Source: Amycolatopsis sp. WAC 01376
Lineage (GTDB): Bacteria; Actinomycetota; Actinomycetes; Mycobacteriales; Pseudonocardiaceae
Direction: 5' to 3'
DNA: 64,000 bases
Assembly (NCBI RefSeq): GCF_003947415.1
Contig: NZ_QHKL01000005.1
Location: 83,053-147,052, forward strand
Positions 1 through 7,881 of this stretch are shown here, one piece after another (position 1 is the first letter of the stretch; the number at the start of each line of letters is the position of its first letter). The notes below the pieces were generated by a model, which saw nothing but the letters and a program-made list of their open reading frames with translations, did no database searches and was not told the origin of the DNA. Made by a program: the position numbers and the translations under genes.

Positions 1-1
1 G

Positions 2-700
2 TTCGAACTCGGCAAGGTCGAGGACCGGGAGGTCCGGGCGCGGACGGTCGCCGAGCTCAACAACGTCGACCACGACCTGGCGGCCCGGGTGGCCGAGGGG
101 ATCGGGGTGAGCGTGCCCGCCGCCCCGGCCACGCCGCACCACGACCGCTCCTCCCCCGCGCTTTCCCAGCTCAACCAGCCCCCGGTCGCCCCGACCGGCC
201 GGAAGGTCGCGGTGCTCGCCGCCGATGGCGTCGACACGATCGGCGTCGGCCGCGTGGTCGAGGCGCTGACCGAGCAGGGCGCGATCGCCGAGGTCCTCGC
301 GCCGACCGAGGCCGAACTCCGGCCGGGTGGCGAAGGGGATCCCCTACGGCCCGACAAACAGCTCAACACCATGGCTTCGGTGCTTTACGACGCCGTCGTC
401 GTCCCGTGTGGCCCGGGCGCGATCAACCTCCTCGAACGCGACGGGTACGCGGTGCATTTCGTCGCCGAGGCCTACAAGCACGCCAAGCCCGTGGCCGCCT
501 TCGGCTCCGGTTTGGACCTGCTGCGCCGGGCCGGGGTGACCTCGAAGCTGGCCGACGACACCGAAACCCTCGTCGACCAAGGCGTGGTGACCACCACGGC
601 GGCCGAGGCCACCCTGCCCGACGGCTTCCTCGCCTCGTTCCTCGCGCAACTGGGCGAACATCGCTCGTGGCAGCGGAAGACCGACGCGATCCCGGCGTGA
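2..700 (+). CDS. katE: Large-subunit catalase (HPII/KatE type), C-terminal part
   Basis: Open at the left edge; only the last 232 codons are present. The first ~35 residues (FELGKVEDREVRARTVAELN, then NVDHDLAARVAEGIG) match the tail of the catalase core of clade-2 heme catalases, which disproportionate H2O2 in the cytoplasm. A linker and a flavodoxin/DJ-1-like domain follow (from KVAVLAADGVDTIGVG), the hallmark of large-subunit catalases. The DJ-1 nucleophile position reads AFGSG with no Cys, as expected for this non-enzymatic domain. The gene runs to TGA at 700, 39 bp before the next gene. Heme-binding residues lie outside the window. Large-subunit identity rests on the fused domain and is fairly secure. 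Confidence 0.9.
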   Translation, partial: FELGKVEDREVRARTVAELNNVDHDLAARVAEGIGVSVPAAPATPHHDRSSPALSQLNQPPVAPTGRKVAVLAADGVDTIGVGRVVEALTEQGAIAEVLAPTEAELRPGGEGDPLRPDKQLNTMASVLYDAVVVPCGPGAINLLERDGYAVHFVAEAYKHAKPVAAFGSGLDLLRRAGVTSKLADDTETLVDQGVVTTTAAEATLPDGFLASFLAQLGEHRSWQRKTDAIPA

Positions 701-739
701 CCGGCGTTTGCGGCCGTGGCACCCGGGTACCGGAAGAGG

Positions 740-2227
740 GTGAGCGACCTCGACTACACGATCGTGATTCCGACGACCGGCCGGGAGAATCTCCATACCC
801 TCCTGGCCGCGATCGAAGCCGCCGGCGAACCCCGGCCCGCGCGGATCGTCGTGGCCGACGACCGGCCCGGTGGTGACGACCTGCGGCTCCCCCCGTCCAG
901 TACGGAGGTCGAAGTCGTCCGCTCCGGCGGACGCGGTCCCGCCGCGGCCCGCAACGCCGGCTGGCGGCGCGCCGGGACCGAGTGGATCGCCTTCCTCGAC
1001 GACGACGTCGTGATCGGCTCGGACTGGCCGCGGAAACTCGCCGACGACCTCCTCTCCCTCGGTCCGGAGACGGCGGCGTCGCAGGCGCGGCTCGTCGTCC
1101 CGTTGCCGCCGGACCGCCGTCCGACCGACGACGAACGCGGAACCGCCGGTCTGGAGACGGCCCGGTGGATCACCGCGGACATGGCCTACCGCCGGGAGGT
1201 GCTCGCCGAGGTCGGCGGCTTCGACGAGCGTTTCCCCGGTGCCTACCGGGAAGACTCGGATCTGGCCTTGCATGTCGCCAAGGCGGGCTACCTCATCGCG
1301 CGGGGCGAGCGCGTCACCGTCCATCCGCCCAAACGGTCGGGCCCGCTCGCGAGCCTGCGCGCCCAGCGGGGCAACGCCGACGACGCGCTCATGCGGCACA
1401 AGCACGGTGTCCTCTGGCGGCAGCAGACCGGAGCCGGCCACGGACGGCTCGAACGGCACGCGCTGGCCACGGTGAGCGCGGTGGGTGCCGCGGCGCTGTT
1501 CGCGCTGGGGCGGCGTAAGGCCGCGGCCGCGGCGGCCGGGGTGTGGGCGGGAGTGACCGCCGAGTTCGCCACCCGCCGGATCGTCCCGGGGCCGCTCACC
1601 CCTGGCGAGGTGTCGCGGATGCTCCTGACCAGCGTACTCATCCCGCCCGCGGCCTGCTATCACCGGCTGCGCGGGGAGCTGCGGCACCGGCTGTCCCGGC
1701 GGCCGCAGGCGCTGCTGTTCGACCGGGACGACACCCTCATCGTCGACGTGCCCTACCTCGACGATCCCGACGGCGTCCGCCCCGTTCCCGGCGCCAAGGA
1801 ACTCCTGCACGGCGTGCGGGCGGCGGGGATCAGGATCGGCGTGGTCAGCAACCAGTCCGGGGTGGCGAAAGGACTGATCACGCCGGACCGGCTGGCCGCG
1901 GTGAACGCCCGCGTCGAGAAGGTCCTCGGCCCGTTCGGCACGTGGCAGGTCTGTGTGCACGACGACGGCGACGGATGCGCCTGCCGGAAACCCGCACCGG
2001 GGCTCGTGCGCCAGGCCGCGGAAGCACTCGGCGTGGACGTCCGCCGCTGTGTCGTCATCGGCGACACGGGTGCCGACGTCGATGCCGCCCTCGCCGCAGG
2101 AGCCCGCGGGATCCTCATCCCGACCGCGCGGACCCTGCCGGAAGAGGTCGATCGCGCCCGCCGCCGCGCGACCGTCGCCCGCGACCTGGCCGAAGCCGTC
2201 CACCTGGCCGTCGCGGGTTCTCGATGA
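740..2227 (+). CDS. Fused GT2 glycosyltransferase / HAD (GmhB-like) phosphatase
   Basis: A 495-aa protein. The N-terminal ~220 residues are a GT-A family 2 glycosyltransferase: TIVIPTTGREN at the start, AARNAGW, the metal-binding FLDDDV, and the acceptor-side GGFDERF. A short hydrophobic Ala/Gly-rich middle (about residues 235-265) may touch the membrane. From about residue 324 an HAD phosphatase begins: LLFDRDDTL (motif I; the usual DxDGT is DxDDT), VVSNQSG (motif II), a Cys-containing insert CVHDDGDGCACRKP like the zinc site of heptose-bisphosphate phosphatase GmhB, and IGDTGADVDAA. GTG740 is preferred; an in-frame GTG716 has no ribosome-binding site. Stop overlaps the next ATG (ATGA). The likely role is sugar-phosphate handling plus glycosyl transfer for a cell-surface or secondary-metabolite glycan; the substrate is unknown. 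Confidence 0.85.
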   Translation: MSDLDYTIVIPTTGRENLHTLLAAIEAAGEPRPARIVVADDRPGGDDLRLPPSSTEVEVVRSGGRGPAAARNAGWRRAGTEWIAFLDDDVVIGSDWPRKLADDLLSLGPETAASQARLVVPLPPDRRPTDDERGTAGLETARWITADMAYRREVLAEVGGFDERFPGAYREDSDLALHVAKAGYLIARGERVTVHPPKRSGPLASLRAQRGNADDALMRHKHGVLWRQQTGAGHGRLERHALATVSAVGAAALFALGRRKAAAAAAGVWAGVTAEFATRRIVPGPLTPGEVSRMLLTSVLIPPAACYHRLRGELRHRLSRRPQALLFDRDDTLIVDVPYLDDPDGVRPVPGAKELLHGVRAAGIRIGVVSNQSGVAKGLITPDRLAAVNARVEKVLGPFGTWQVCVHDDGDGCACRKPAPGLVRQAAEALGVDVRRCVVIGDTGADVDAALAAGARGILIPTARTLPEEVDRARRRATVARDLAEAVHLAVAGSR

Positions 2228-3264
2228 GGGGGAACGTCCTGGTCGCGAGGATGGACAACCTCGGCGACGTCCTGCTCGCGGGCCCTTGCGTCCGCGCGGT
2301 CGCGACCGGCGCGGAACGGGTGATCCTGCTGACCGGGCCGCGAGGCCGCGCCGCGGGCGAACTGCTGCCCGGCGTGGACGAGGTCATCAGCTGGTGCGCG
2401 CCGTGGATCGACCCCGAACCTCCGCCGGTCACCCAGGAGGACACCGACGCGCTCGTCCGGCACTTCCGCGGGCTTTCCCTCGACGCGGCCCTGATCCTGA
2501 CGTCGTTCCACCAGTCGCCGCTGCCGCTGGCGCTGCTGCTGCGGATGGCGGGCGTGCCGTGGATCGGCGCGATCAGCGAGGACTACCCCGGATCGCTGCT
2601 GGATCTGCGCCACCGCGTTTCCGGTGACCCGCCGGAGCCGGTCCGGATGCTTTCCCTGGCCGAGGCAGCGGGATTCTCGCTGCCGCCCGGCGACGACGGC
2701 GGTCTCGCGATCCGCGAAACGCTGCCCCCGGTGGACGAGCTCGTCGGGCTCGTCGGCGATGAGGGCTACGTCGTCGTCCATCCGGCCGCGTCGGTCCCGG
2801 CCAGGCAACCATCGGCCGAGCGGTCGGCCGCGATCGTGCGGGCGCTGCTGGAGGCCGGGCATCACGTGGTTGTGACCGGGGCCCCGTCGGAAAGCACGCT
2901 GACCAAGGAAGTCGCCGGGGGCGCACTCGATCTGGGCGGCCGCACCGGACTGTCCGAATTGGCGGCCGTGCTCGCCGGGGCGGACGTCGTGGTGGCACCC
3001 AACACCGGCCCCGCCCATCTCGCGGCCGCCGTCGGGACTCCGGTGGTCTCCCTGTTCGCCCCCGTCGTGCCGTCGTCGCGCTGGGCGCCGTACGGAGTGC
3101 CGTCCGAAGTGCTCGGCGACCAGCACGCGGCCTGCAGGGACAGCCGGGCCCGGGTCTGCCCCGTGCCCGGCCATCCGTGCCTGGACCGTATCGCGCCTGA
3201 AGCCGTCGTTGACGCGGTCGCGAACCTCAGCCGGGTGTCGTCTCGCCGCCCAGCGCGGCGATGA
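2224..3264 (+). CDS. GT9 family (heptosyltransferase-like) glycosyltransferase
   Basis: 346 aa. N-terminal VLVARMDNLGDVLLAGPCVRA and C-terminal APNTGPAHLAAAVGTPVVSLF are the diagnostic motifs of GT9 (ADP-heptose:LPS heptosyltransferase family, GT-B fold). The ATG overlaps the stop of the preceding GT2-HAD gene, so the two are translationally coupled. With a GmhB-like phosphatase fused into that neighbour, an ADP-heptose-type donor is plausible, though LPS does not exist here and the acceptor is unknown. The last ~12 codons overlap the convergent SDR gene by 38 bp. Three Cys cluster near the C-terminus (CRDSRARVCPVPGHPC). Family assignment is firm; the substrate is inference. Confidence 0.85.
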   Translation: MRGNVLVARMDNLGDVLLAGPCVRAVATGAERVILLTGPRGRAAGELLPGVDEVISWCAPWIDPEPPPVTQEDTDALVRHFRGLSLDAALILTSFHQSPLPLALLLRMAGVPWIGAISEDYPGSLLDLRHRVSGDPPEPVRMLSLAEAAGFSLPPGDDGGLAIRETLPPVDELVGLVGDEGYVVVHPAASVPARQPSAERSAAIVRALLEAGHHVVVTGAPSESTLTKEVAGGALDLGGRTGLSELAAVLAGADVVVAPNTGPAHLAAAVGTPVVSLFAPVVPSSRWAPYGVPSEVLGDQHAACRDSRARVCPVPGHPCLDRIAPEAVVDAVANLSRVSSRRPARR

Positions 3265-4081
3265 CCTCGCCGCTGTAGTACGACGAAAGCCGGTTGGACG
3301 CCAGGAAGACGTACGACGGCGCGAGATCGTCGGGGTGGGCGGCGCGCTCGTACGGGACCTGGAGGCCGAACTTCTCCACCTTCTCGGGCGGGAACGTCGA
3401 CGGGATCAGCGGTGTCCACACCGGACCGGGCGCGACACAGTTGATCCGCACCCCGCGATCGGCCAGTGCCTGCGCCATCGCGTACGTCCAGGCGTGCACG
3501 GCACCCTTGGTGGCGGAATAGTCGATCAGGGACTTGTTGCCCCGCAAGCCGTTCACCGAACCGGTGTTGATGATCACCGAGCCCTCACCCAGGTGGGGCA
3601 AGGCGGCGTTGGTGACCCGGAAGAAACTGTGGATGTTCACGTCGAAGGTGTGGGTCCACTGCTCGTCGGTGAGCTCTTCCGGGGAATCGACCGGCCACTG
3701 CGTGGCGACATTGTTGACCAGGATGTCCAAGCCACCGAGCTCGTTCACCGTCCGGTCGACGATCTCGCGGCACTGCGCCGCCTCGGCCAGGTCACCCGGA
3801 AGAAGGAGGCACTCGCGCCCTTCGGCCCGTACGCGCTCTTCGGTGTACTTCGCGTCCTCGTGTTCGTTGAGGTAGGCGATCGCCACGTCGGCGCCCTCTT
3901 TCGCGAAGGCGATGGCGACCGCGCGGCCGATCCCGGAGTCACCGCCGGTGATGAGCGCACGCTTACCGTTCAGCAGGCCGCGGCCCTCGTAGTCCTCCAT
4001 GGAGTCGCGCGGCGGCGGGTCCATTTTCGACGTCACGCCCGGCGGTTCCTGCTGCTGCGGTGGCCGTAACTTGTCTGGCAT
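3227..4081 (-). CDS. SDR family oxidoreductase (YghA/glucose-dehydrogenase-like)
   Basis: 284 aa. The Pro-rich N-terminal extension (about 30 residues) precedes a Rossmann fold with TGGDSGIG at 45-52, NNVA at 123-126, catalytic Ser175 (INTGS), Tyr188 and Lys192 (YSATK). The extension plus TGGDSGIG typify the extended YghA-like SDR group, often called general-stress or glucose 1-dehydrogenase-like NAD(P)-dependent reductases. The start is supported by GGAGGATTCC just upstream. Converges with the GT9 gene, overlapping it by 38 bp. Upstream lies the phased repeat array. Substrate not predictable. Confidence 0.9.
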   Translation of the reverse strand: MPDKLRPPQQQEPPGVTSKMDPPPRDSMEDYEGRGLLNGKRALITGGDSGIGRAVAIAFAKEGADVAIAYLNEHEDAKYTEERVRAEGRECLLLPGDLAEAAQCREIVDRTVNELGGLDILVNNVATQWPVDSPEELTDEQWTHTFDVNIHSFFRVTNAALPHLGEGSVIINTGSVNGLRGNKSLIDYSATKGAVHAWTYAMAQALADRGVRINCVAPGPVWTPLIPSTFPPEKVEKFGLQVPYERAAHPDDLAPSYVFLASNRLSSYYSGEVIAALGGETTPG

Positions 4082-4206
4082 CGGAATCCTCCCGTCGGGT
4101 GCTTTCGCCGACGGTTACCCGGATGGCCGCTTTCTCGAACATGCCCGTCCCGCGCCGCGGCGCCCCAGGTCAAGCGTTGCGAAAGCGCGGTCGCGTGTGC
4201 TTGGAC

Positions 4207-4344
4207 GGACGGCACTCGTGTCGAGATGGACGACACCCGTGATCAGAGGGACGACACGCGTGTCGTCCGTCCAGTCACACGTGTCGTCCGTCCAGTCACG
4301 GGTGTCGTCCGTCGGATCACACGTGTCGTCCGTTCGGTACAGGT
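4207..4344. repeat. 21-bp-phased half-site array centred on a perfect palindrome
   Basis: GGACGRCAC occurs at 4207, 4228 and 4249, and its inverse GTGTCGTCC at 4260, 4281, 4302 and 4323; every step is exactly 21 bp. The two arms meet in a perfect 20-bp palindrome, GGACGACACGCGTGTCGTCC, at 4249-4268. Spacer sequences between copies vary (AGTCAC-type). Twenty-one bp is two helical turns, so all half-sites face the same side of the DNA. It lies 125 bp upstream of the SDR start and next to a gene remnant. Could be a cooperative repressor operator or a decayed mobile or repeat element; not a coding repeat. Confidence 0.8.
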
Positions 4345-4356
4345 GGTCCGGAAGCC

Positions 4357-4510
4357 TCAGTGCCCCGCCGCACGTGCCATCAGCTCACCGGTGATCCGGT
4401 CGTAGCGCGGGTAGGTGTCCTTTTCCGACTCCAGCGCGAACAGCAGCTTGCCGTCCTCGATCGCCACGATCCCGGCATCGTGACCCTCCTTAATCGACAG
4501 AATCAGCCTT
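4357..4510 (-). pseudogene. Carbamoyltransferase (NodU-like) N-terminal remnant
   Basis: Reading the minus strand from about 4510 gives LILSIKEGHDAGIVAIEDGK followed by LLFALESEKDTYPRYDRITG and ending at TGA (4359-4357). This resembles the opening of NodU/CmcH-type carbamoyltransferases: an IKEGHD metal-binding strand, then an IEDG-type turn and an E-x-EK segment. Only ~48 codons survive, no ATG/GTG precedes LILS, and the rest of the ~500-residue enzyme is absent. I read it as a degraded fragment left after a deletion. The similarity is from memory of the family and moderate. Confidence 0.5.
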
Positions 4511-4597
4511 GTGTCACCGGATTTCGCTCGCCATCTTTCATCGACTCATTCACACCGCCGCGGCCCGTTGACCGGAAGCGCCGCACGGGGAGAACAA

Positions 4598-6064
4598 TCA
4601 ACCTTCGGACGAGCCACCCGGCAGCGTGCGCACAGCCTCGTGGCGCAGCGATTCGAACGCGTTCTTCCTTGCCCTGCGGCCCACCATCGGGACGGCGGCG
4701 GCGAACGGGCTCGGTTCGCGTTGCCGCTCGGCGGCGAACGCGCTGACCAACCGGGAGACCGCGTACCGGCCGGCGACGTTGGCACGCTGGAGAAGTCCGG
4801 CGTCCACTACGGATTCGAGGAGTTCGTCGGCGGTCTCGATCATGATGCCCATCGCCGCCGCGATGCCGATCGACGTCGTCCAGCCCGCCCCGCTCTGCCC
4901 GAAGTGATGGATGGCCTCCCGTTCGGCGGCCGAAAGCCGTTCATACGCCGAGGTGAACCGGTCCCGGACATTGACGTCTCCCACGGCGAGACTGTCCATC
5001 AGCCGCTCGCGATCGGCGAGCTGGCCCGCTGTGTACGCGATCGCCCATTCCGGACGTGCGGCGATCTTGCGGCCGACGATGTTGATCGCCAACGGCAGAT
5101 CCCCGCACAACTCGGCGATCATGTCGGTGGCGCCGTGTTCCGACCGCACCCGGCCCTGGCCGGCGATCCTGCCGATCAATGCCAGCGATTCCTTGCGGGA
5201 GAACGTGTCCAGCTCGATCCGGTTCGTGTCCTCCAGCCCGAGCAGCCGGGCGCGGCTGGTCACCACGACCTGGCTGTGCGGGGCCCGGCCCAGCAGCGGC
5301 CGCACCTGTCCTTCGTCGCTGACGCCCGCGAGGAGCACGAACAACCTGCGTTCCGCGAGCAGGGATCGGTACAACCCGATCCGCTGCATCGGGTCGTCGG
5401 GCACGAGATGCGCCGGCACGCCGAGTGCGCGCAGGAAACCCCGCACGATCCCGTTGGCCGACCGGCCACCGGTTCCGCCGTCCCCCAGATCGGCGTAAAG
5501 CTGCCCGTCCGGGAAGTCCGCCGCCACCTCTTCGGCCAGCCGTAAGGCGAAAGCCGTCTTCCCCACGCCGATCGGCCCGCTGACGAGCAACGGCACCTTG
5601 ACCGGCCCGGTCGCCCCGATCATCCCGGCGGCGTCGGCCAGATCCCTTTCCCTGCCGACGAAAGTCCTCGATCCCATGGGCAGCTGAGCCGGATGGGCGA
5701 GGCGGATGACGCCGGATGCCATCGCGGGCGCGCCATGCGGCGGAACTTCCGCCTGCGGTGACGTGGGCGCACGGTCCTCCCGGACCTCGGCGCCGCTCCC
5801 GGTCTGCCCGGCGAGACTCCGCCAACGCCGTTCCCACGCCGCACGATCCCCACCGCACGCGGAGACGAACGCCAAGGTCACGGCGAGAGTGGGCAGCCGG
5901 TGGCCGCTGGCCGCGCTGGACAGCACGGAAGGTGCGAACAGTGCCGTCCTCGCGAGTTCCCGGTAGCTCGGGTTTCCCGCTCGGTTCCTCAAAACGCGCA
6001 GATCGTGAGCGAATGCGGCGATCGGACCGGTTGTACCGTCCAACGGTCGCTCGGGTCTGCCCAT
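4598..6064 (-). CDS. XRE/NB-ARC transcriptional regulator (AfsR-like, no SARP domain)
   Basis: 488 aa from ATG6064, chosen because GGGGAGGAG sits 6-13 nt upstream; a longer frame to 6193 lacks a ribosome-binding site. Residues ~10-75 form a helix-turn-helix-like region (FAHDLRVLRNRAGNPSYREL, then the AFVSACGG segment). An NB-ARC ATPase follows: P-loop GPIGVGKTA, VVVTSRARL sensor and the GDLPLAI motif, then winged helix. The usual Walker-B LVVLDNA is FVLLAGV here, so ATP hydrolysis may be impaired. No TPR tail follows, unlike the larger relative at 45806. Probably a signal-responsive regulator, perhaps of the divergent 6252 gene. Confidence 0.85.
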   Translation of the reverse strand: MGRPERPLDGTTGPIAAFAHDLRVLRNRAGNPSYRELARTALFAPSVLSSAASGHRLPTLAVTLAFVSACGGDRAAWERRWRSLAGQTGSGAEVREDRAPTSPQAEVPPHGAPAMASGVIRLAHPAQLPMGSRTFVGRERDLADAAGMIGATGPVKVPLLVSGPIGVGKTAFALRLAEEVAADFPDGQLYADLGDGGTGGRSANGIVRGFLRALGVPAHLVPDDPMQRIGLYRSLLAERRLFVLLAGVSDEGQVRPLLGRAPHSQVVVTSRARLLGLEDTNRIELDTFSRKESLALIGRIAGQGRVRSEHGATDMIAELCGDLPLAINIVGRKIAARPEWAIAYTAGQLADRERLMDSLAVGDVNVRDRFTSAYERLSAAEREAIHHFGQSGAGWTTSIGIAAAMGIMIETADELLESVVDAGLLQRANVAGRYAVSRLVSAFAAERQREPSPFAAAVPMVGRRARKNAFESLRHEAVRTLPGGSSEG

Positions 6065-6194
6065 GCCATCTCCTCCCCTGGATGGGGTAACGCAATCGCG
6101 CTGCGTGACCGCCACCCCTGCGGCCTTCCTGTCCACAACCCTAAAGGACCAATCAACCATGCAGCAGATACAAATAGGTGACTCAATGTACAAA

Positions 6195-6209
6195 GTCCAA
6201 TAGTTGGAC
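6195..6209. promoter_or_regulatory. Candidate operator between divergent genes
   Basis: GTCCAATAGTTGGAC is a 6-bp inverted repeat with a 3-nt centre, in the 187-bp gap between the divergent NB-ARC regulator (start 6064) and the gene at 6252. The minus-strand TTGGAC half could also act as a -35 element. Suggestive only. Confidence 0.35.
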
Positions 6210-6251
6210 GCGGAAATTCACCCCCTTGGTGGCACCGGATAGGGTTCGCCC

Positions 6252-6959
6252 ATGTCTGACGCCCTGCCGCCACTCGCCGAACTCCGGCGGGCCGCCGAAG
6301 TGTTCAACGGCTTCGCGAATGCCGACACCTCTTGGCTTCGACTCCTAGCGGAAGTGTCCGATCAAAACGGGCTCTCCGCGATCGACCTGTCACAGCCCGC
6401 ACATCGCACAATTCTTCTTCGCTGGTTGAACTCGTGGGGATGCCGGATCCGATACCCTCGGGACGGCGAACCCGCCCCCTTCGACGAGGGGGTCCAGGCT
6501 TGGTGGGAGACCTGGGGCGCCACTCTCCCGTCCGTCGCCCTCTCCGACCTGACCGACGCGGGGATCGACACCGCCGCGAAGGCGTACGCGGACCTCTCGG
6601 GCGTCGTCGTCTCAGCCGGACGGGCCCGGCGCACACTCGGTCCGACCGCCGCGGCCAAGGCACTGTATGCGTTGCGGCCCAACACGGTCATGCCGTGGGA
6701 CGCCGCCATCGCGGCCGCCCTCCACGGCGCCCGCGACGGCGCCGCGTTCGGCAGGCACCTCCGGCTCGGCCGCGACTGGGCCGCCGCGGTGATCACGGAG
6801 GCGGGAGACGACGGGGAGGACATCCCCGCCCTGGTGGGCAGGCCCGTGTCACTGGCGAAGGTCCTCGACGAATACCTCTACGTCGCCTTCACCATGGGCG
6901 CCAAGGGTGACTGGGGAACAGACAGCGGAGAATGGTGGAAAAATGGTAACCGGGGATGA
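6252..6959 (+). CDS. Conserved hypothetical protein
   Basis: 235 aa, soluble, no signal peptide or membrane segment. Not recognised with confidence. The central stretch with LGPTAAAKALYALRPNTVMP followed by WDAAI recalls the helix-hairpin-helix region of small actinobacterial proteins that look distantly like HhH-GPD glycosylases (gain of fold, then a Trp-Asp), but I see no clear catalytic Asp motif. The C-terminus ends in a Trp-rich tail (GDWGTDSGEWW). The start ATG6252 follows GGATAGGGTTCGCCC, a weak ribosome-binding site. Its 3' end overlaps the following YjbR gene by 17 bp, so the two are probably co-transcribed. Confidence 0.75.
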   Translation: MSDALPPLAELRRAAEVFNGFANADTSWLRLLAEVSDQNGLSAIDLSQPAHRTILLRWLNSWGCRIRYPRDGEPAPFDEGVQAWWETWGATLPSVALSDLTDAGIDTAAKAYADLSGVVVSAGRARRTLGPTAAAKALYALRPNTVMPWDAAIAAALHGARDGAAFGRHLRLGRDWAAAVITEAGDDGEDIPALVGRPVSLAKVLDEYLYVAFTMGAKGDWGTDSGEWWKNGNRG

Positions 6960-7293
6960 CGTCAGAAAGGTCGCTTCGGAGCTTCCCCGCGCCTATGAGG
7001 CACTGGTCCGGGACCGGGCGAAGTTCCGCGTGGGGCGAATCGTCTTCCTTTCGCTCTCACCCGACGAAACCGTGATGGGATTCGGCTATCCCAAAGAGGA
7101 GCGGGAAGCGCTGGTGGCAGGCGAGCCGGACAAGTTCATGATGCCGATTCCCTCCGATATGCGCTATCAGTGGGTTCGCGTCCGGCTGTCCGCGATCGAT
7201 TACGAGGAGTTACGAGAGCTGATCGTCGACTCGTGGCGAATGTGCGTACCCAAGAAGGTCTGGGCGGAATACCTGAAAAAGAACCCGCGGTGA
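6943..7293 (+). CDS. MmcQ/YjbR-like protein
   Basis: 116 aa. Short alpha/beta protein with the MmcQ/YjbR layout: N-terminal helices (VRKVASELPRAYEALV), a central strand pair (KFRVGRIVFLSLSPDETVMG), the acidic turn and a C-terminal YEELRELIVDSWRMCVPKK, like the DNA-binding CyaY-like fold of that family. ATG6943 is preferred over the upstream 6907 start because GGTGGA lies 4-9 nt before it. Overlaps the preceding gene. Molecular role of the family is unknown; often linked to stress genes. Confidence 0.75.
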   Translation: MVTGDDVRKVASELPRAYEALVRDRAKFRVGRIVFLSLSPDETVMGFGYPKEEREALVAGEPDKFMMPIPSDMRYQWVRVRLSAIDYEELRELIVDSWRMCVPKKVWAEYLKKNPR

Positions 7294-7506
7294 AATCCTC
7301 CTTTCGGCGTGCGCCGTTCAGCCCCCTCGACTGCCCTTTTCGGTCGCGTGAATCGCCATTCGGCCGACAGAAAAGGGGCGGGGTGCCTGGATTCGGGGGC
7401 GGGCCCAGCGGTGGGCTGAAGGCTCCCTTCGCCGCGTCTGATGCGGTGAAGGACGCTTTCGGCCCCTCGCCGACTCCTGTACCGAACGCCTTCCGCCGCC
7501 GGTAAG

Positions 7507-7559
7507 TCCGTGAGGGCCTCCTTCCCTACCTTGAGCGTAGGGAAGGAGGCCCTCACGGA
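7507..7559. terminator. Long perfect hairpin (23-bp stem, 7-nt loop)
   Basis: Arms 7507-7529 and 7537-7559 are exact reverse complements (arm begins TCCGTGAGGGCCTCCTTCCC), loop CTTGAGC. It separates the plus-strand 6252-6943 pair from minus-strand remnants and the right arm supplies the last codons and stop of the pseudogene at 7553. No T-tract. Belongs to the hairpin family described in the findings. Confidence 0.7.
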
Positions 7560-7881
7560 GTCCCACCCCGCCCGGCGACCTCTTCGATGGCGGAGGTTCC
7601 GCGAGAGCCGGGAGTTCCGTACCGATCCCAGACCTCGTTCAGCCGGATCCGCCCGTCCGGCAGGATCTCCGGCGTGTTCGTGCTGTGCCCCCGATCACTT
7701 GATCGAGTACGCCATGTCGATGGTCCCGTCCTCGCCGCACTTCCCGGTGAGCGACCCGAGCCGCACCCCGCCGCCGGTCAGTTCGGCCCACACCAGGTCG
7801 TCCTTCTGCCGGTACAGGGTGACCGGCGCGTCCGGGTCGGTGCTGACCTTGCGGAACCGTTTCCCGTCGGAGTTGATCATC
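7553..7881 (-). pseudogene. Frameshifted n-acetylglutamate-synthase-like (beta-barrel) small protein
   Basis: From ATG7881 the frame reads MINSDGKRFRKVSTDPDAPV and TLYRQKDDLVWAELTGGGVR up to CGEDGTIDMAYSIK, then stops. In a shifted frame the rest continues: HSTNTPEILPDGRIRLNEVW, DRYGTPGSRGTSAIEEVAGR, GGTP, stop at 7553. Intact relatives of this ~115-aa family have both halves joined by about 12 residues (G-x-hydrophobic-x-G-x-C/H). So a small deletion with frameshift has split the gene. The start ATG overlaps the stop of the upstream remnant (ATGA), showing they were once an operon. Confidence 0.7.

Noticed and set aside
344..2203. Long antisense open frame opposite the GT2-HAD gene
   Set aside because: High-GC shadow frame; sequence is Arg/Pro/Gly-rich without a family match and has no ribosome-binding site. 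The plus-strand frame shows clear GT2/HAD motifs.
3999..4394. Repetitive frame encoding SSVQSHVSSVQS-like sequence
   Set aside because: Simply the translation of the 21-bp repeat array; no start context and not conserved as protein.
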